A stretch of DNA of 12,112 nucleotides from Funneliformis mosseae. Lineage: Eukaryota > Glomeromycota > Glomeromycetes > Glomerales > Glomeraceae. Under the pieces are notes generated by a model that was given only the letters and a program-made list of their open reading frames with translations, searched no databases and was not told the origin of the DNA. Made by a program: the position numbers and the translations under genes. The stretch covers positions 1 through 12,112 of the forward strand of contig CAJVPP010003263.1 in assembly GCA_910592005.1 (NCBI GenBank). The letters run 5' to 3'. Shown here in pieces: positions 1 through 7,803 of this stretch (within the stretch, counting starts at the first letter, position 1; each line of letters starts with the position of its first letter).

Positions 1-300
1 CGTATAATTTTTCACCTTTTGAAATTTAAATCAACCTTTAAATCACTTTAATTTACTCCATTAAATCATATTTTTTTTACAAACACAATAATAACTACAA
101 GAATCATTTGAAATAATAATAAAATCGACTTATTAGTCGATAAAAGAAGGAGGAAAAACATAGAGTATCATGTAAAATACAGAGGCAATAAAATGGGATT
201 CTGGAAAAGTGTAGCTTGACGAATCAATTGAAGATTCAGTATGGCATATTCAACTCGCCAATGCAAATTAAAATAGAAGAATTTAGTACAGGATTACAAC

Positions 301-368
301 GTAAGTAAATAAATGAATAACAATATAATGATAAATATAACTTAATAGCATAATTAATATTTTTTAAG
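301..368 (+). other. Intron 1 of the 5' gene fragment
   Basis: A 68-nt intron begins with GTAAGT right after the sequence encoding STGLQ and ends in a T-run followed by AAG. Removing it joins a C to AT, giving a His codon, and the frame stays open into FYDYRNR. Confidence 0.5.
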
Positions 369-470
369 ATTTTTACGATTATCGAAATAGAGCGAGAAGA
401 GGTGGGAGGTTGACCTATACTATAGAAAGATTATATGACCTCTTTAGGACTCGATTCTGGGATAAGCCAG

Positions 471-532
471 GTAATAATTAAAAATGTTTAAATGATTTTT
501 TAGATTTATATTAAATATATTTACTTTTTTAG
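471..532 (+). other. Intron 2 of the 5' gene fragment
   Basis: A 62-nt intron begins with GTAATA after the codons for WDKP and ends with a T-run and TAG. An earlier TAG at 501-503 is an alternative acceptor, but the one at 532 keeps the last exon open to the TAA at 616-618. Confidence 0.5.
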
Positions 533-618
533 AATTGAGGTACACTCACAGGAGAAATCATAATTTGCCTACTATGAGACAAATACAAAACACAAGGCAA
601 AAGCCTGCAAAACAATAA

Positions 619-1020
619 AAATTTCAGTTTTTTTTCTTATCGTTTGTTTAATTTCGTGTTTTTTTTGTATTATTCATTTTTTCTTTTCATATTGTATGTT
701 AATTTCGTTTTTTCTTTTTCATTTTTTGTTTTGTTTCATTTTCCTGTTTTATTTCATTTTTCTATTTCATTTCTTTTTCCTAATTTCATTTTTTCATTTT
801 GTTTCATTTTCCTAATTTCATTTTATAATTTCTTTTCGTTTGTTTAATTTCATTTTTTTATCTCATTTCGTTCATTTAATTTCATTTTATAGATTCATTT
901 CAGTTTCTTAATTTGTTTTTTCGTCTCGTTTAGTTTTCTTTTCATTTCATTTTTATTTTTTATTTATTTTTTATTTTATTTTTATTTATTTTAAAAAAAT
1001 AAATTTTTTTAAAAAAAAAT
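619..1020. repeat. T-rich low-complexity tract with degenerate TTTCATTTT repeats
   Basis: The plus strand is mostly T with regularly spaced C and A. Imperfect copies of TTTCATTTT, often followed by CTAATTTCATTTT, recur from about 640 to 950. From about 950 it grades into T/A runs, then A-rich sequence at 990-1020. The long Phe-rich reading frame here is a by-product of the TTT and TTC repeats and is not called as a gene. The tract starts directly after the stop codon of the upstream fragment. Confidence 0.75.
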
Positions 1021-1120
1021 TTAAGTAAATTAATAAAATTGTCGTTCAATGATTAATAACATGAAAATATTTCTAGAAATAGTAAAATTATATTTGTGTA
1101 ATAAAATCAGTAATCATCTA

Positions 1121-1238
1121 CTATAACGAATTATTCGTTATACATTCCGCATAATTTGTTATAACATTAATGAAGATTCTTATAATGAAGTTCTGATTGG
1201 CTGGATTAGCAACTTCATTATATTGAGGTGTGACTGTA
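1121..1238 (-). mobile_element. Terminal end of a pogo/Tc1-mariner-type DNA transposon
   Basis: On the minus strand the sequence starts TA|CAGTCACACCTCAATATAA. The TA dinucleotide (1237-1238), CAGT terminus and CTC motif resemble the ends of pogo/Tigger-like Tc1-mariner elements, which duplicate TA on insertion. A perfect 12-bp inverted repeat (TATAATGAAGTT at 1181-1192, AACTTCATTATA at 1211-1222) forms a subterminal hairpin with an 18-nt loop. A second palindrome, ATAACGAA-TTA-TTCGTTAT, lies at about 1123-1141. By orientation the element body lies to the left (lower coordinates). No matching left end was found in the window, so this is either one end of an element that begins outside or a solitary remnant. 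The family call is from end structure only. Confidence 0.45.
1181..1222. repeat. Subterminal perfect 12-bp inverted repeat
   Basis: TATAATGAAGTT and its exact reverse complement AACTTCATTATA flank an 18-nt loop. The arms lie just inside the putative transposon end at 1236, where transposase-binding or hairpin sequences are common. Confidence 0.8.
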
Positions 1239-1322
1239 TTGATGAAGTATGTTTTTTAATTAACTAGTGATATATTATTAAGACTTTTAAATTAATTAAT
1301 AGTTATATATTATTTAAGCTAA

Positions 1323-2973
1323 AATTTTTTATTTTGAAAATGCATAATAATAAGTGAAAGAAAAAAAGTTAATTGTTAATGAGTTATTGTTAATGAGATT
1401 ATAAGTTTTATTAAACAAAAAGGAGGATATAATTCTTTTAATAAAGTTAATAGAATTAAAGGAGCTAATTTGATTATACAAAGATCAAATATTCATATAA
1501 GTAATTCAGAGAAATCTTGAATTTCAGAAGTCAATATTATTAATTATTGTATGAAAAATATTTGGTAGAAAATATGATATCAACTATCTGGTGTTTAATA
1601 CTATTACAAGTTTAAATATTATTAAATGTTTCATAAGCAGATAGGTATTTAGGATAATTTCATGATTGAATATAAAGATCTGAATGTCTTAATTTAAGGA
1701 TTTTTAATGTAAAAAGTAATTTAAATATAAGTTTTATTTTAAATTTACAGATAGATGAAACTTTGAAAAATGTGAACAAGTTTTTTTCATTATCATTGAG
1801 AATGAAAGAAGTACATACCCAATCAATATTTATTAAATGGTATTTTTTAGAAGTGTAAAAGTAACTAAATATTATAAAAATCTATTGAATAAAGAAGATT
1901 TTTTATAAGTGTTTTGGTAAAATGAGTATAATATTATTATAAAAATATAAATTGTATTTATATCTAAGTATCATATTGGTCAAAGTTAAATTAGAATCAT
2001 CAGTTTTAGTGTAAACATTAACTGTATTATTATAGTAATCATATGCATATGTTTTAATCTTATGAAAATCAATGAAAATAGATTATCTCTAATTAACTTT
2101 AAAATAAAAAACTAAATTAGATAATAAGAAATTTTGAAGATAAGGTTAAAGGTTAGAGAATAAGTAAAAAAAAATATTTTATGTTTGAAAAGGATAAATA
2201 ATATTTTATGAGTTTATAAAGATATTAATAGAAGCATTAAAAGGATTATATAAAGGGTAGAAAGTGCTGTTATTAGTTTTACTAATGAGAATGATAGTTA
2301 AAAAAGAATAAAAATGACATTAAAAGAAAGTAAGAGTTCTGATAAATCAGTTTACAATTAGATTATATTTATACAAATAGAAAAAGAATGTAAATTGATA
2401 AGAGAGCTATCAGTATAAAAGTAAAGGTTAGTTGATTGTAAAAAAAGAATTTTTAGGAAGTTTAGAATAACTAATATATCTATATTAAAAATTGATATAG
2501 TTGAAGTAAAAAAATGAATTAATAAGATATCATTATTAATCCAATAATTATTAATTAATTTATAGCTATATAACATTATTTTATAAATCATATAAAGTGA
2601 TAAAGAATAAATATAATCAAAATTTAGAGTAAATAGAGCTTTAATATTAGTGCTAAGATTAAAAAGAGATCATAAAGTAGGCTACTTGTTTATTTCTTAT
2701 ATTAGAAATCTTGAAGGTAGAATTATTATCAAGTAACATTTGTTACAAGGTAATAATAATATTTTTCATATGATATCACGAGAAGTATTAAAATATTGAA
2801 GATAAATAATATCATTAACTATTCTTAGAATTATTTATAAATATACATAATATACTGTAAATTGCTCTTTAAAATACACTCTTTCTGTAAATACATGTAA
2901 TATATATTGGCTAATTTAAGAGATTTTTATGATACATATATAATAAATTTGTATCACATTATTATAGAATAAA
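1323..2973 (+). pseudogene. Decayed coding relic, product unknown
   Basis: No intact ORF exists, but protein-like text can be followed. One frame (about 1323-1700) gives EIISFIKQKGGYNSFNKVNR, then GANLIIQRSNIHISNSEKS. A second frame (1741-2973) gives ENERSTYPINIY, FRSVKVTKYYKNLLNKEDFL, RLVDCKKRIFRKFRITN, LRLKRDHKVGYLFISYIRN, LEGRIIIK and FHMISREVLKY. Several stretches of 30 to 42 codons lack stops. The stops are TAA, with some TGA and TAG, at places where Gln, Arg or Trp would fit, as expected from transition decay. The two frames do not join cleanly through an obvious intron near 1709-1750, so at least one frameshift is likely. Random sequence this AT-rich would have stops in about 10% of codons; by eye this frame has about 7%. 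The call therefore rests on residue character more than on stop counts. No family is recognised. Confidence 0.45.
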
Positions 2974-3086
2974 AAATTATCACATTATTAAACTTTTTTA
3001 TAGTTTCTTTTATTTATATTCTTCAAAAAGTTATTATTTATTTAATATTTAAGAATTAAAAGTTTTAAAATAATAATTTAAATTTA

Positions 3087-4260
3087 TTATTCTAATGAAC
3101 TATTACAATTAAAATTATCTTCTGAATTGTCATTTTTAATAGGTATTCTGTAATATTTAAATGAACTATTAATTGAATCTGAATTAATAAATTTTCATAC
3201 AACTTTACCCAGTTAGTAAGCAATGAATATGATAGTTTTTTAATATATTTTAATAAAGTAAAATTATGAATTTCTTCAGATATCTATTAATTATATAATT
3301 TGCAAACCTTTAAAATTTATTAATTTATTTTTAAATATATATAGATATTAATATAAAATAAATTTACCTTCATCTTAAAACTTTTATTAATAACAATATC
3401 TAATAGTTATAATTTAAATATTAACTTCTCAAAATTATAGCTAAGTTTATATTATTGTTTGCAAATTCATGTTTAATTTAATCAACTAGATATTCATAAA
3501 ATGTATCAAGAATTAAAAGAAAATGTTGATTATTTGAAGACTATCTTTTATTTTAAAAATTTCAATTCATCAAAGTATTTTCTTTTTATTGATCTAATAT
3601 TTTATATTTATACAAATAAATATACCTTTAAGGAAGCATTCATTAGAAATTTTTTTAATTTAAAAATACACATTAGAGTAATTTTATTTTATCAACTAAA
3701 CATTCAAAAATAACAGTAAAGTTTTTTCTTTTATTATTAATAATTTAAATACTAACTGTATGAGTTTTATACATTTCAATTATTACTAAATTAAGTAAAA
3801 GGTATTTATTCATATTTCTAATATATTGTAAAGTATAATTATATAGAGTATACAAATCTAAAACAAAATTAATAAAATTTTGTTTTTTCTTCTAGATTAT
3901 TAGATAGATATTATATAATAGTAGTATAATAATGATTTGATAAATCATATCAACTTAAGAAACTATTAGCTATTTATTTGAAAATTTATTTGTTTGGATA
4001 TTTGAAAAATTTTAAAATTCAATACCTTAGGCAAGTAAAAATATTTTAGCAACTACTAATACTTAAGTAACAGTATTTTACTTTTATTATATTTAGTAAT
4101 CCAATCTGACAATACATTTTCTAATTGCAGAAACTTTAGTAATCTTTCTTTATGTTAATTTGAGGGATTTTAAAGAAGTATTAGTTAAATAATTTTTATT
4201 ATTTATCTATTTGTATAATTATTTAGGTAATATATTAAATTTTCTACTTATCTTATGAAT
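3087..4260 (-). pseudogene. Decayed transposase-like relic with CENP-B/Tc5-type HTH segment
   Basis: One minus-strand frame can be followed for about 1.1 kb to a TAA at 3087-3089. Near the N-terminal side it reads KERLLKFLQLENVLSDWI followed by TKYNKSKILLLKY. The pattern (aromatic, x, x, Leu-Glu, x, x, Leu, x, x, Trp-Ile) matches the start of the Tc5/CENP-B-type HTH found in pogo-family transposases. Further on are SNECFLKGIFICINIKY, IEIFKIKDSLQIINIFF, DEGKFILY, KTIIFIAY, LGKVV, KFINSDSINSSFKYYRIP and an acidic Asn-rich tail ending NCNSSLE. Interrupting stops are mostly TAA, TAG and TGA where Gln, Trp or Arg would fit. No DDE catalytic motif was recognised, so the C-terminal part may not be a transposase domain. 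The reading probably changes frame near 4200, with HKISRKFNILPK continuing upstream. Confidence 0.42.
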
Positions 4261-5514
4261 ATTAGAAGAATTTTTTCATAGTAATCAATATTTTTAATTT
4301 TTTTTGAATATATTAATGTCTTTACAATTTTTTTATTATTCGCATTTTTAAATAACTTTTAATACTATTTTTAGTTACTATTTAAATTAATATACTTATC
4401 AAAAATATGAAAGTATTTATATTTATTTTAAATAATAATTACAATATAAAAATACATTAAATAAAATTAAATGAAATTTTAGACATAAAAAAAAAAAATA
4501 TAAATATTTTATGATCTTTAAAATCAATTTCTTATAAGGTTTTAAAACATAAAGAAAAAGAAGTAATTATTATTTATAAAATAATAATCAAAATCACATT
4601 ATATCATTATGATATTACTGTTATGATTATTATATTAAAATTTTAGAAGTTTTTTTTTTTGCTTCACAATAATGATTATTGACAAAAAAAAAAAATATTT
4701 AAAGAATAATAATTATTAATTGAAATAACTAAGTTATAATATTCACTGTATTTATTATTTTATTTAATAAATATTTTCTTAACTCTTGTTCAATCTATAA
4801 AGAAATTCAGCTTTAAACTTTTAAACATTAATAAATATAAAATAATGGGTAATTAATAATAAGTATATATTATAAAAATCTTTGAAGTTAGCTAATATGT
4901 ATTATATGTAATTATAGGAGGATGATATTTTAAAAAGCAATTTATGACATATTTCAAAAAATAAATGTATTATATCAATTAAAAAATCAATTAAAATAAA
5001 TTAATTAATTTACAAAAATTTTTTTTAAGAAAATAAATAATATAATTATAAAAAGATAATTTATATTGAATATATTTTATATTATCTAATTTAAATGATT
5101 TTTTTTATATATTTATTCTTAGAATTTAGAGAAAAATAAAAATACTTATATTTTATAAGTAAACTTTTTAAATTTTAAAATCTATAACCTAATTATAAAT
5201 TATGATTTATAATATTATAATATTATAAATAATGGAATTTTATTAGTCTATATAAGAATATATAAATTTTATTTTATTTTTAATATATTATAACTTATTT
5301 TACTATCTAAAATAAAATATATTTATAAAAATTATATAAAAAAATTAATAAACATTTATCATAATATTTATTTTTTTTTATTTCATTTATAAAAGTTTGT
5401 ATAAATGTATCAAATTTTTTAATAAAATTAATCTAATAATTAAAAAAAAATATATATTATTTTATTTTATTTTATTTTTTTTTGCTCAATTAAAAAATTA
5501 AAATTATTATTTAT
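4261..5514. other. Extremely AT-rich stretch, no gene resolved
   Basis: This stretch is dominated by A/T runs, including A-runs near 4489-4499 and 4685-4696, T-runs near 4651-4662 and reiterated AATATTAT around 5210-5230. A perfect palindrome, ATATCAT-T-ATGATAT, lies at 4601-4615 and may belong to a decayed transposon end. The first ~60 bases could extend the N-terminus of the minus-strand relic that ends at 3087. A short plus-strand stretch near 4880-4975 is faintly protein-like but too short and broken to call. No RNA gene or intact ORF is seen. Confidence 0.6.
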
Positions 5515-6101
5515 TAAAAAGAAATAATTAACAATCATCTGTTTTTTGTTTAAATATCTGAAATATATTATAAGAAATAGTATTTTTTATCATTAAATAA
5601 ATTAATTTTTAATAATTATTTATATATATTTCTATTAAAAATATTTTCTAAATCTTCTAATTTAATATTATTATTAATAATATATTGATGATAATAAAGT
5701 ATTTCTTCTATTTTATTCATTATTATATTGAATTTTTAATTTTTTTTAATAGAAAGGTATAACATAATTTATTAAATTTATTTTTTAACAAATTATATAA
5801 ATCTTTCAATAATTTTTTACTAATAATATTTTGTTTTTTAATTTAAATAAATTTTATTTTTATCATTATCTTCTTTAATATTATCATCCTTTTTTCTTGA
5901 ATAATATTATCATAATAACTCAAAAATTATTTCTAAAGTATCATCAATATCAATCTGAAATTCAACATTTTGTTTATATTTATTTGAAAATTTTACTTGA
6001 TTAATACTTTTATTAACAAAAGTTGATCTCACTTACAATGTCAATTTAGATATAATTTTAGTTATAAATATACTTTTTGGATTTATTTCAGCAAGATACA
6101 T
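5515..6101 (-). pseudogene. Decayed coding relic, product unknown, start visible
   Basis: A minus-strand frame starts with ATG at 6101-6099 and reads MYLAEINPKSIFITKIISKL, one stop, VRSTFVNKSINQVKFSNKYK, then QNVEFQIDIDDTLEIIFELL. After two stops it goes on with YYSRKKDDNIKEDNDKNKIY, and further on NIIMNKIEEILYYHQYIINN, IKLEDLENIFNRNIYK and INLFNDKKYYFL. It dies out near 5515. The first 75 or so codons hold a single stop, long for sequence this AT-rich, and the residue mix with Asp, Glu, Lys, Gln and Ser is protein-like. Later stops are mostly TAA where Gln would fit, plus a TGA where Arg would fit. The remains suggest a Lys/Asn-rich, largely helical protein. No domain is recognised and the family is unknown. 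This is the best preserved of the three relics. Confidence 0.5.
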
Positions 6102-6235
6102 ATGGGGCAGACAAATTTTGAGTAATTTTAGATATTAAGCTAGTTTTGTTCACATGACCATGAGCAGCAGATTGAACCAATAAAAAATTTTGCTAAAAAG
6201 TGAATTTCCCCCTTTTCTACTGACTGCCCCCATAT
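6100..6235. repeat. Segment bounded by short imperfect inverted repeats (MITE-like or upstream region)
   Basis: ATATGGGGCAG at 6100-6110 is matched by the reverse complement CTGCCCCCATAT at 6224-6235, differing by one extra C. The enclosed ~136 bp is less AT-rich than its flanks and includes ACATGACCATGAGCAGCAG. The ends could be the termini of a short non-autonomous element. No clear target-site duplication was found, and the left end overlaps the putative start codon of the minus-strand relic, so it could instead be that gene's old upstream region. Confidence 0.3.
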
Positions 6236-6465
6236 TTATATGGATAAAATCCTTTCATTTTTTATTGAAAAAAAATAATTTATTTGATTATAAAAATAAT
6301 TTAAATATTTAATTATTTTGAATTTGTTTGAATCTATTTGGCAAAATCCATTCTATTTTTCAAACTAATAAAAGAGGTTTTAACAGTAGAAAAAAAAATC
6401 AAGATTAGGTAAAATTAAGGTAGACAGAATTTCAATCGTATTCAAATTATTTAAATTCAATTTAA
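6236..6465. other. AT-rich intergenic stretch, no gene seen
   Basis: No ORF, RNA gene or clear repeat was found between the inverted-repeat segment and the TATA-like motif at 6466. It marks the change from the decayed block to sequence of higher complexity. Confidence 0.6.
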
Positions 6466-6473
6466 TATAAATA
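6466..6473 (+). promoter_or_regulatory. TATA box (TATAAATA)
   Basis: TATAAATA lies about 72-79 bases before the first ATG of the small spliced ORF. A start site 25-35 bases downstream would fall in TTCGCAACATTC (about 6489-6500), followed by a T/C-rich leader. The same octamer occurs at 7591, upstream of the HMG-like gene. Confidence 0.4.
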
Positions 6474-6544
6474 GAAAGTTCGTGTATATTCGCAACATTC
6501 TTTTTTTTCAAATTCTTTCTTAACTACCTTAGCTATCTGAAAGG

Positions 6545-6714
6545 ATGAATAGGAATGGAACGATAACATTTATACGAAAGCAAACAATTACATTAAGTAA
6601 GTACAAGGATGGCTATTAAAAGCCTTTATTAGACTTTTATAAATAATTGTTATATTTATAGATTCATTTTATTCATGGTTATATAATGTACTGTATGCAC
6701 ATACAACTTCATAA
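6545..6714 (+). CDS. Possible small spliced gene encoding a 34-residue peptide
   Basis: An ATG at 6545 opens a short exon (6545-6596) reading MNRNGTITFIRKQTITL. It ends at a strong donor, GTAAGTAC (6597). A 65-nt intron runs to TTTATAG at 6661. The second exon (6662-6714) starts by completing an Asn codon, continues SFYSWLYNVLYAHTTS, and ends at TAA (6712-6714). A TATA box at 6466 and a pyrimidine-rich leader precede it, as in a normal transcription unit. The first half is basic and Thr-rich, the second half aromatic; no signal peptide is evident. Nothing links it to a known family. It could be a real small peptide gene, the 5' part of a longer or alternatively spliced gene, or a non-coding transcript with an incidental frame. 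Confidence 0.33.
6597..6661 (+). other. Putative intron of the small peptide gene
   Basis: A 65-nt GT-AG intron with donor GTAAGTAC and acceptor TTATATTTATAG. Size and donor resemble the introns in the 5' fragment (GTAAGT, GTAATA) and in COQ10 (GTAATT). Without splicing the first exon runs into a stop soon after the donor. Confidence 0.4.
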
Positions 6715-6947
6715 TCTACTTCTCGACTTAGTAATATCCATTCTAAAGAAATTGTTCGCAAGGAATAATGGGATGAAACTTCCACCACATTAAACGCACG
6801 TCGTAATAATCGTCACTCGTATTCATTGTAAGAAGATCGAATGGGTTTTATAACGTTCTAGAATATATCAAAATTTGGTAATATGATATACAATAATCAG
6901 GTGGAACTACCAAGCCACGATACATGTCATGTGCTACAATATGTAAT

Positions 6948-7018
6948 GAGGTAATCTTAACCTTTTTGAATTCCAAAAGGCTTGGAATGGATTCATTCAA
7001 AAATTCCGTAATTACCTC
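6948..7018. repeat. Nested inverted repeats
   Basis: GAGGTAAT at 6948-6955 pairs with ATTACCTC at 7011-7018. Inside lie the near-palindrome at 6961-6980 (CCTTTTTGAATTCCAAAAGG, two mismatched positions) and TTCCAA/TTGGAA (6971-6976, 6982-6987). This could fold as a branched stem-loop in RNA or be the trace of a small element. The arms are short, so chance is possible. Confidence 0.45.
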
Positions 7019-7467
7019 GTGATCTCTTTATCAATATTCTAATTAAAGGATTTTGTATAATTAAAAAAATTATATAATTGTGTGTTTAAACGTCATGTGG
7101 ACGGGCTTAAACGTACTGCCACATCCGATTCTTTCTTTCCAAGAATATTTCTTCCGCATTCCGTTCATTACGTTTTGTGAATTCTTTGTTTTTTTATATT
7201 CTTAACAGTTCCGATTTTTTTATGTTATCATAGAAACGACCACGTTTTTTTTTTTTATGAAATTAAGCCATATATGTCAATGTTTAAATGTAAAGTAGAT
7301 TTTTTTTTTTTTTTTGCGATAAAAACATTGAATGTAATAAATAGAATTTCATCATCCGACATTGTTAACGTTAATTTAATGTTAATATTAGCAAATGTCT
7401 ATTATTTTACAATAAAAGAACAATTATTCCTTCATAGAAGGAAGGTGACTTGATGAAAGTAATGCAT

Positions 7468-7489
7468 TATATATATATATATATATATA
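7468..7489. repeat. (AT)n microsatellite
   Basis: About eleven uninterrupted AT units. TAATGCA-type sequence occurs on both sides of it (about 7461 and 7501) as a short direct repeat. Confidence 0.9.
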
Positions 7490-7590
7490 AAGTATGATAT
7501 GTAATGCAAAGTATAATACCTTTCCAAGAAACATTAATCAAGAATGTCTTTTAATTGCTTTATTCATGCATTAATGAAAAAAAAAAAAAT

Positions 7591-7598
7591 TATAAATA
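7591..7598 (+). promoter_or_regulatory. TATA box (TATAAATA), likely for the HMG-like gene
   Basis: TATAAATA follows an A-run and lies 206-213 bases before the ATG of the HMG-like gene. A start site near 7622-7632 would put the duplicated 60-bp unit in the 5' UTR. A weaker TATAAAA-like sequence near 7786 is too close to the ATG to be the main one. Confidence 0.35.
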
Positions 7599-7630
7599 GG
7601 CAACTCAAAAAATTTTTATGACTACATCCG

Positions 7631-7750
7631 ATCAAAAAAAATTTATGGACGCATAGACAATTTTACCTTCACAAGACCAAAAAAAAAAAAAATCAAGAAA
7701 AGTTTATAGACATATAGACAATTTTTTACCTTCTCAAGACCAAAAAAAAA
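7631..7750 (+). repeat. Tandem duplication of a ~60-bp unit upstream of the HMG-like gene
   Basis: Copy 1 (7631-7691) and copy 2 (7692-7750) share the order ATCAA, A-run, TTTAT-GAC, ATAGACAATTTT, ACCTTC, CAAGACC, then an A-run. They differ by a few substitutions, two extra T in copy 2 and A-run length. The head-to-tail arrangement ends 53 bases before the start codon, so it lies in the leader or proximal promoter. Confidence 0.8.
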
Positions 7751-7803
7751 GAAAATGTTTGATTTACCTTTAAAATTTTCGATTATAAAACACAATTTTC
7801 AAA

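Larger units (their letters stand above)
112..618 (+). pseudogene. 3' part of a spliced gene, chromodomain-like segment, two frameshifts
   Basis: The frame opens after a TGA at 109-111 and reads through a basic stretch into IEYHVKYRGNKMGFWKSVA. The order, basic residues then EYxVKYRG then a Trp, resembles a chromodomain start, but the aromatic cage is incomplete, so this is a weak family call. One extra T near 217 moves the frame to DESIEDSVWHIQLANAN, and a second near 269 moves it to KIEEFSTGLQ. An intron follows (301-368, GTAAGT to AAG), then an Arg-rich exon (369-470) containing RGGRLTYTIERLYDLF and FRTRFWDKP. A second intron (471-532, GTAATA to TAG) leads to a last exon (533-618) ending KPAKQ and TAA at 616-618. 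Splicing keeps the frame across both introns, so the gene structure is probably real. The two single-base insertions suggest a pseudogene, unless the assembly has errors. No start is visible and the 5' end may lie outside the window. Product unknown. Confidence 0.5.
6715..7590. other. Intergenic stretch with stem-loops and a microsatellite, no gene seen
   Basis: No convincing ORF on either strand. The segment is less AT-rich than the decayed blocks, especially at 6720-7160. It holds nested inverted repeats (6948-7018), a small ATGTGG/CCACAT hairpin (7095-7124), two copies of TTAAACGT (about 7086 and 7107), T-runs at about 7243 and 7300, and an AT microsatellite (7468-7489). Its 5' part may be 3' UTR of the small spliced gene. 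Confidence 0.6.

Noticed and set aside
644..847. 67-codon plus-strand reading frame rich in Phe
   Set aside because: It is an effect of the T-rich TTTCATTTT repeat tract; composition is almost only Phe, Ser, Leu and Tyr, with no promoter or intron context.
1709..1750. Intron joining the two frames of the first relic
   Set aside because: GTAAAAAG to TTTACAG looks like an intron, but splicing it leaves the downstream frame off by one, so it does not join the two readings without a further shift.
2358..2591. 77-codon minus-strand frame
   Set aside because: It lies opposite the plus-strand relic and is rich in Ile, Leu, Asn and Tyr, as expected from the complement of decayed AT-rich coding sequence.
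3501..3713. 70-codon plus-strand frame
   Set aside because: It is antisense to the minus-strand relic (3087-4260), which reads better as protein; no start context or splice signals support the plus frame.
7755..7757. Upstream ATG for the HMG-like gene
   Set aside because: It is 49 bases before the chosen ATG and therefore out of frame.
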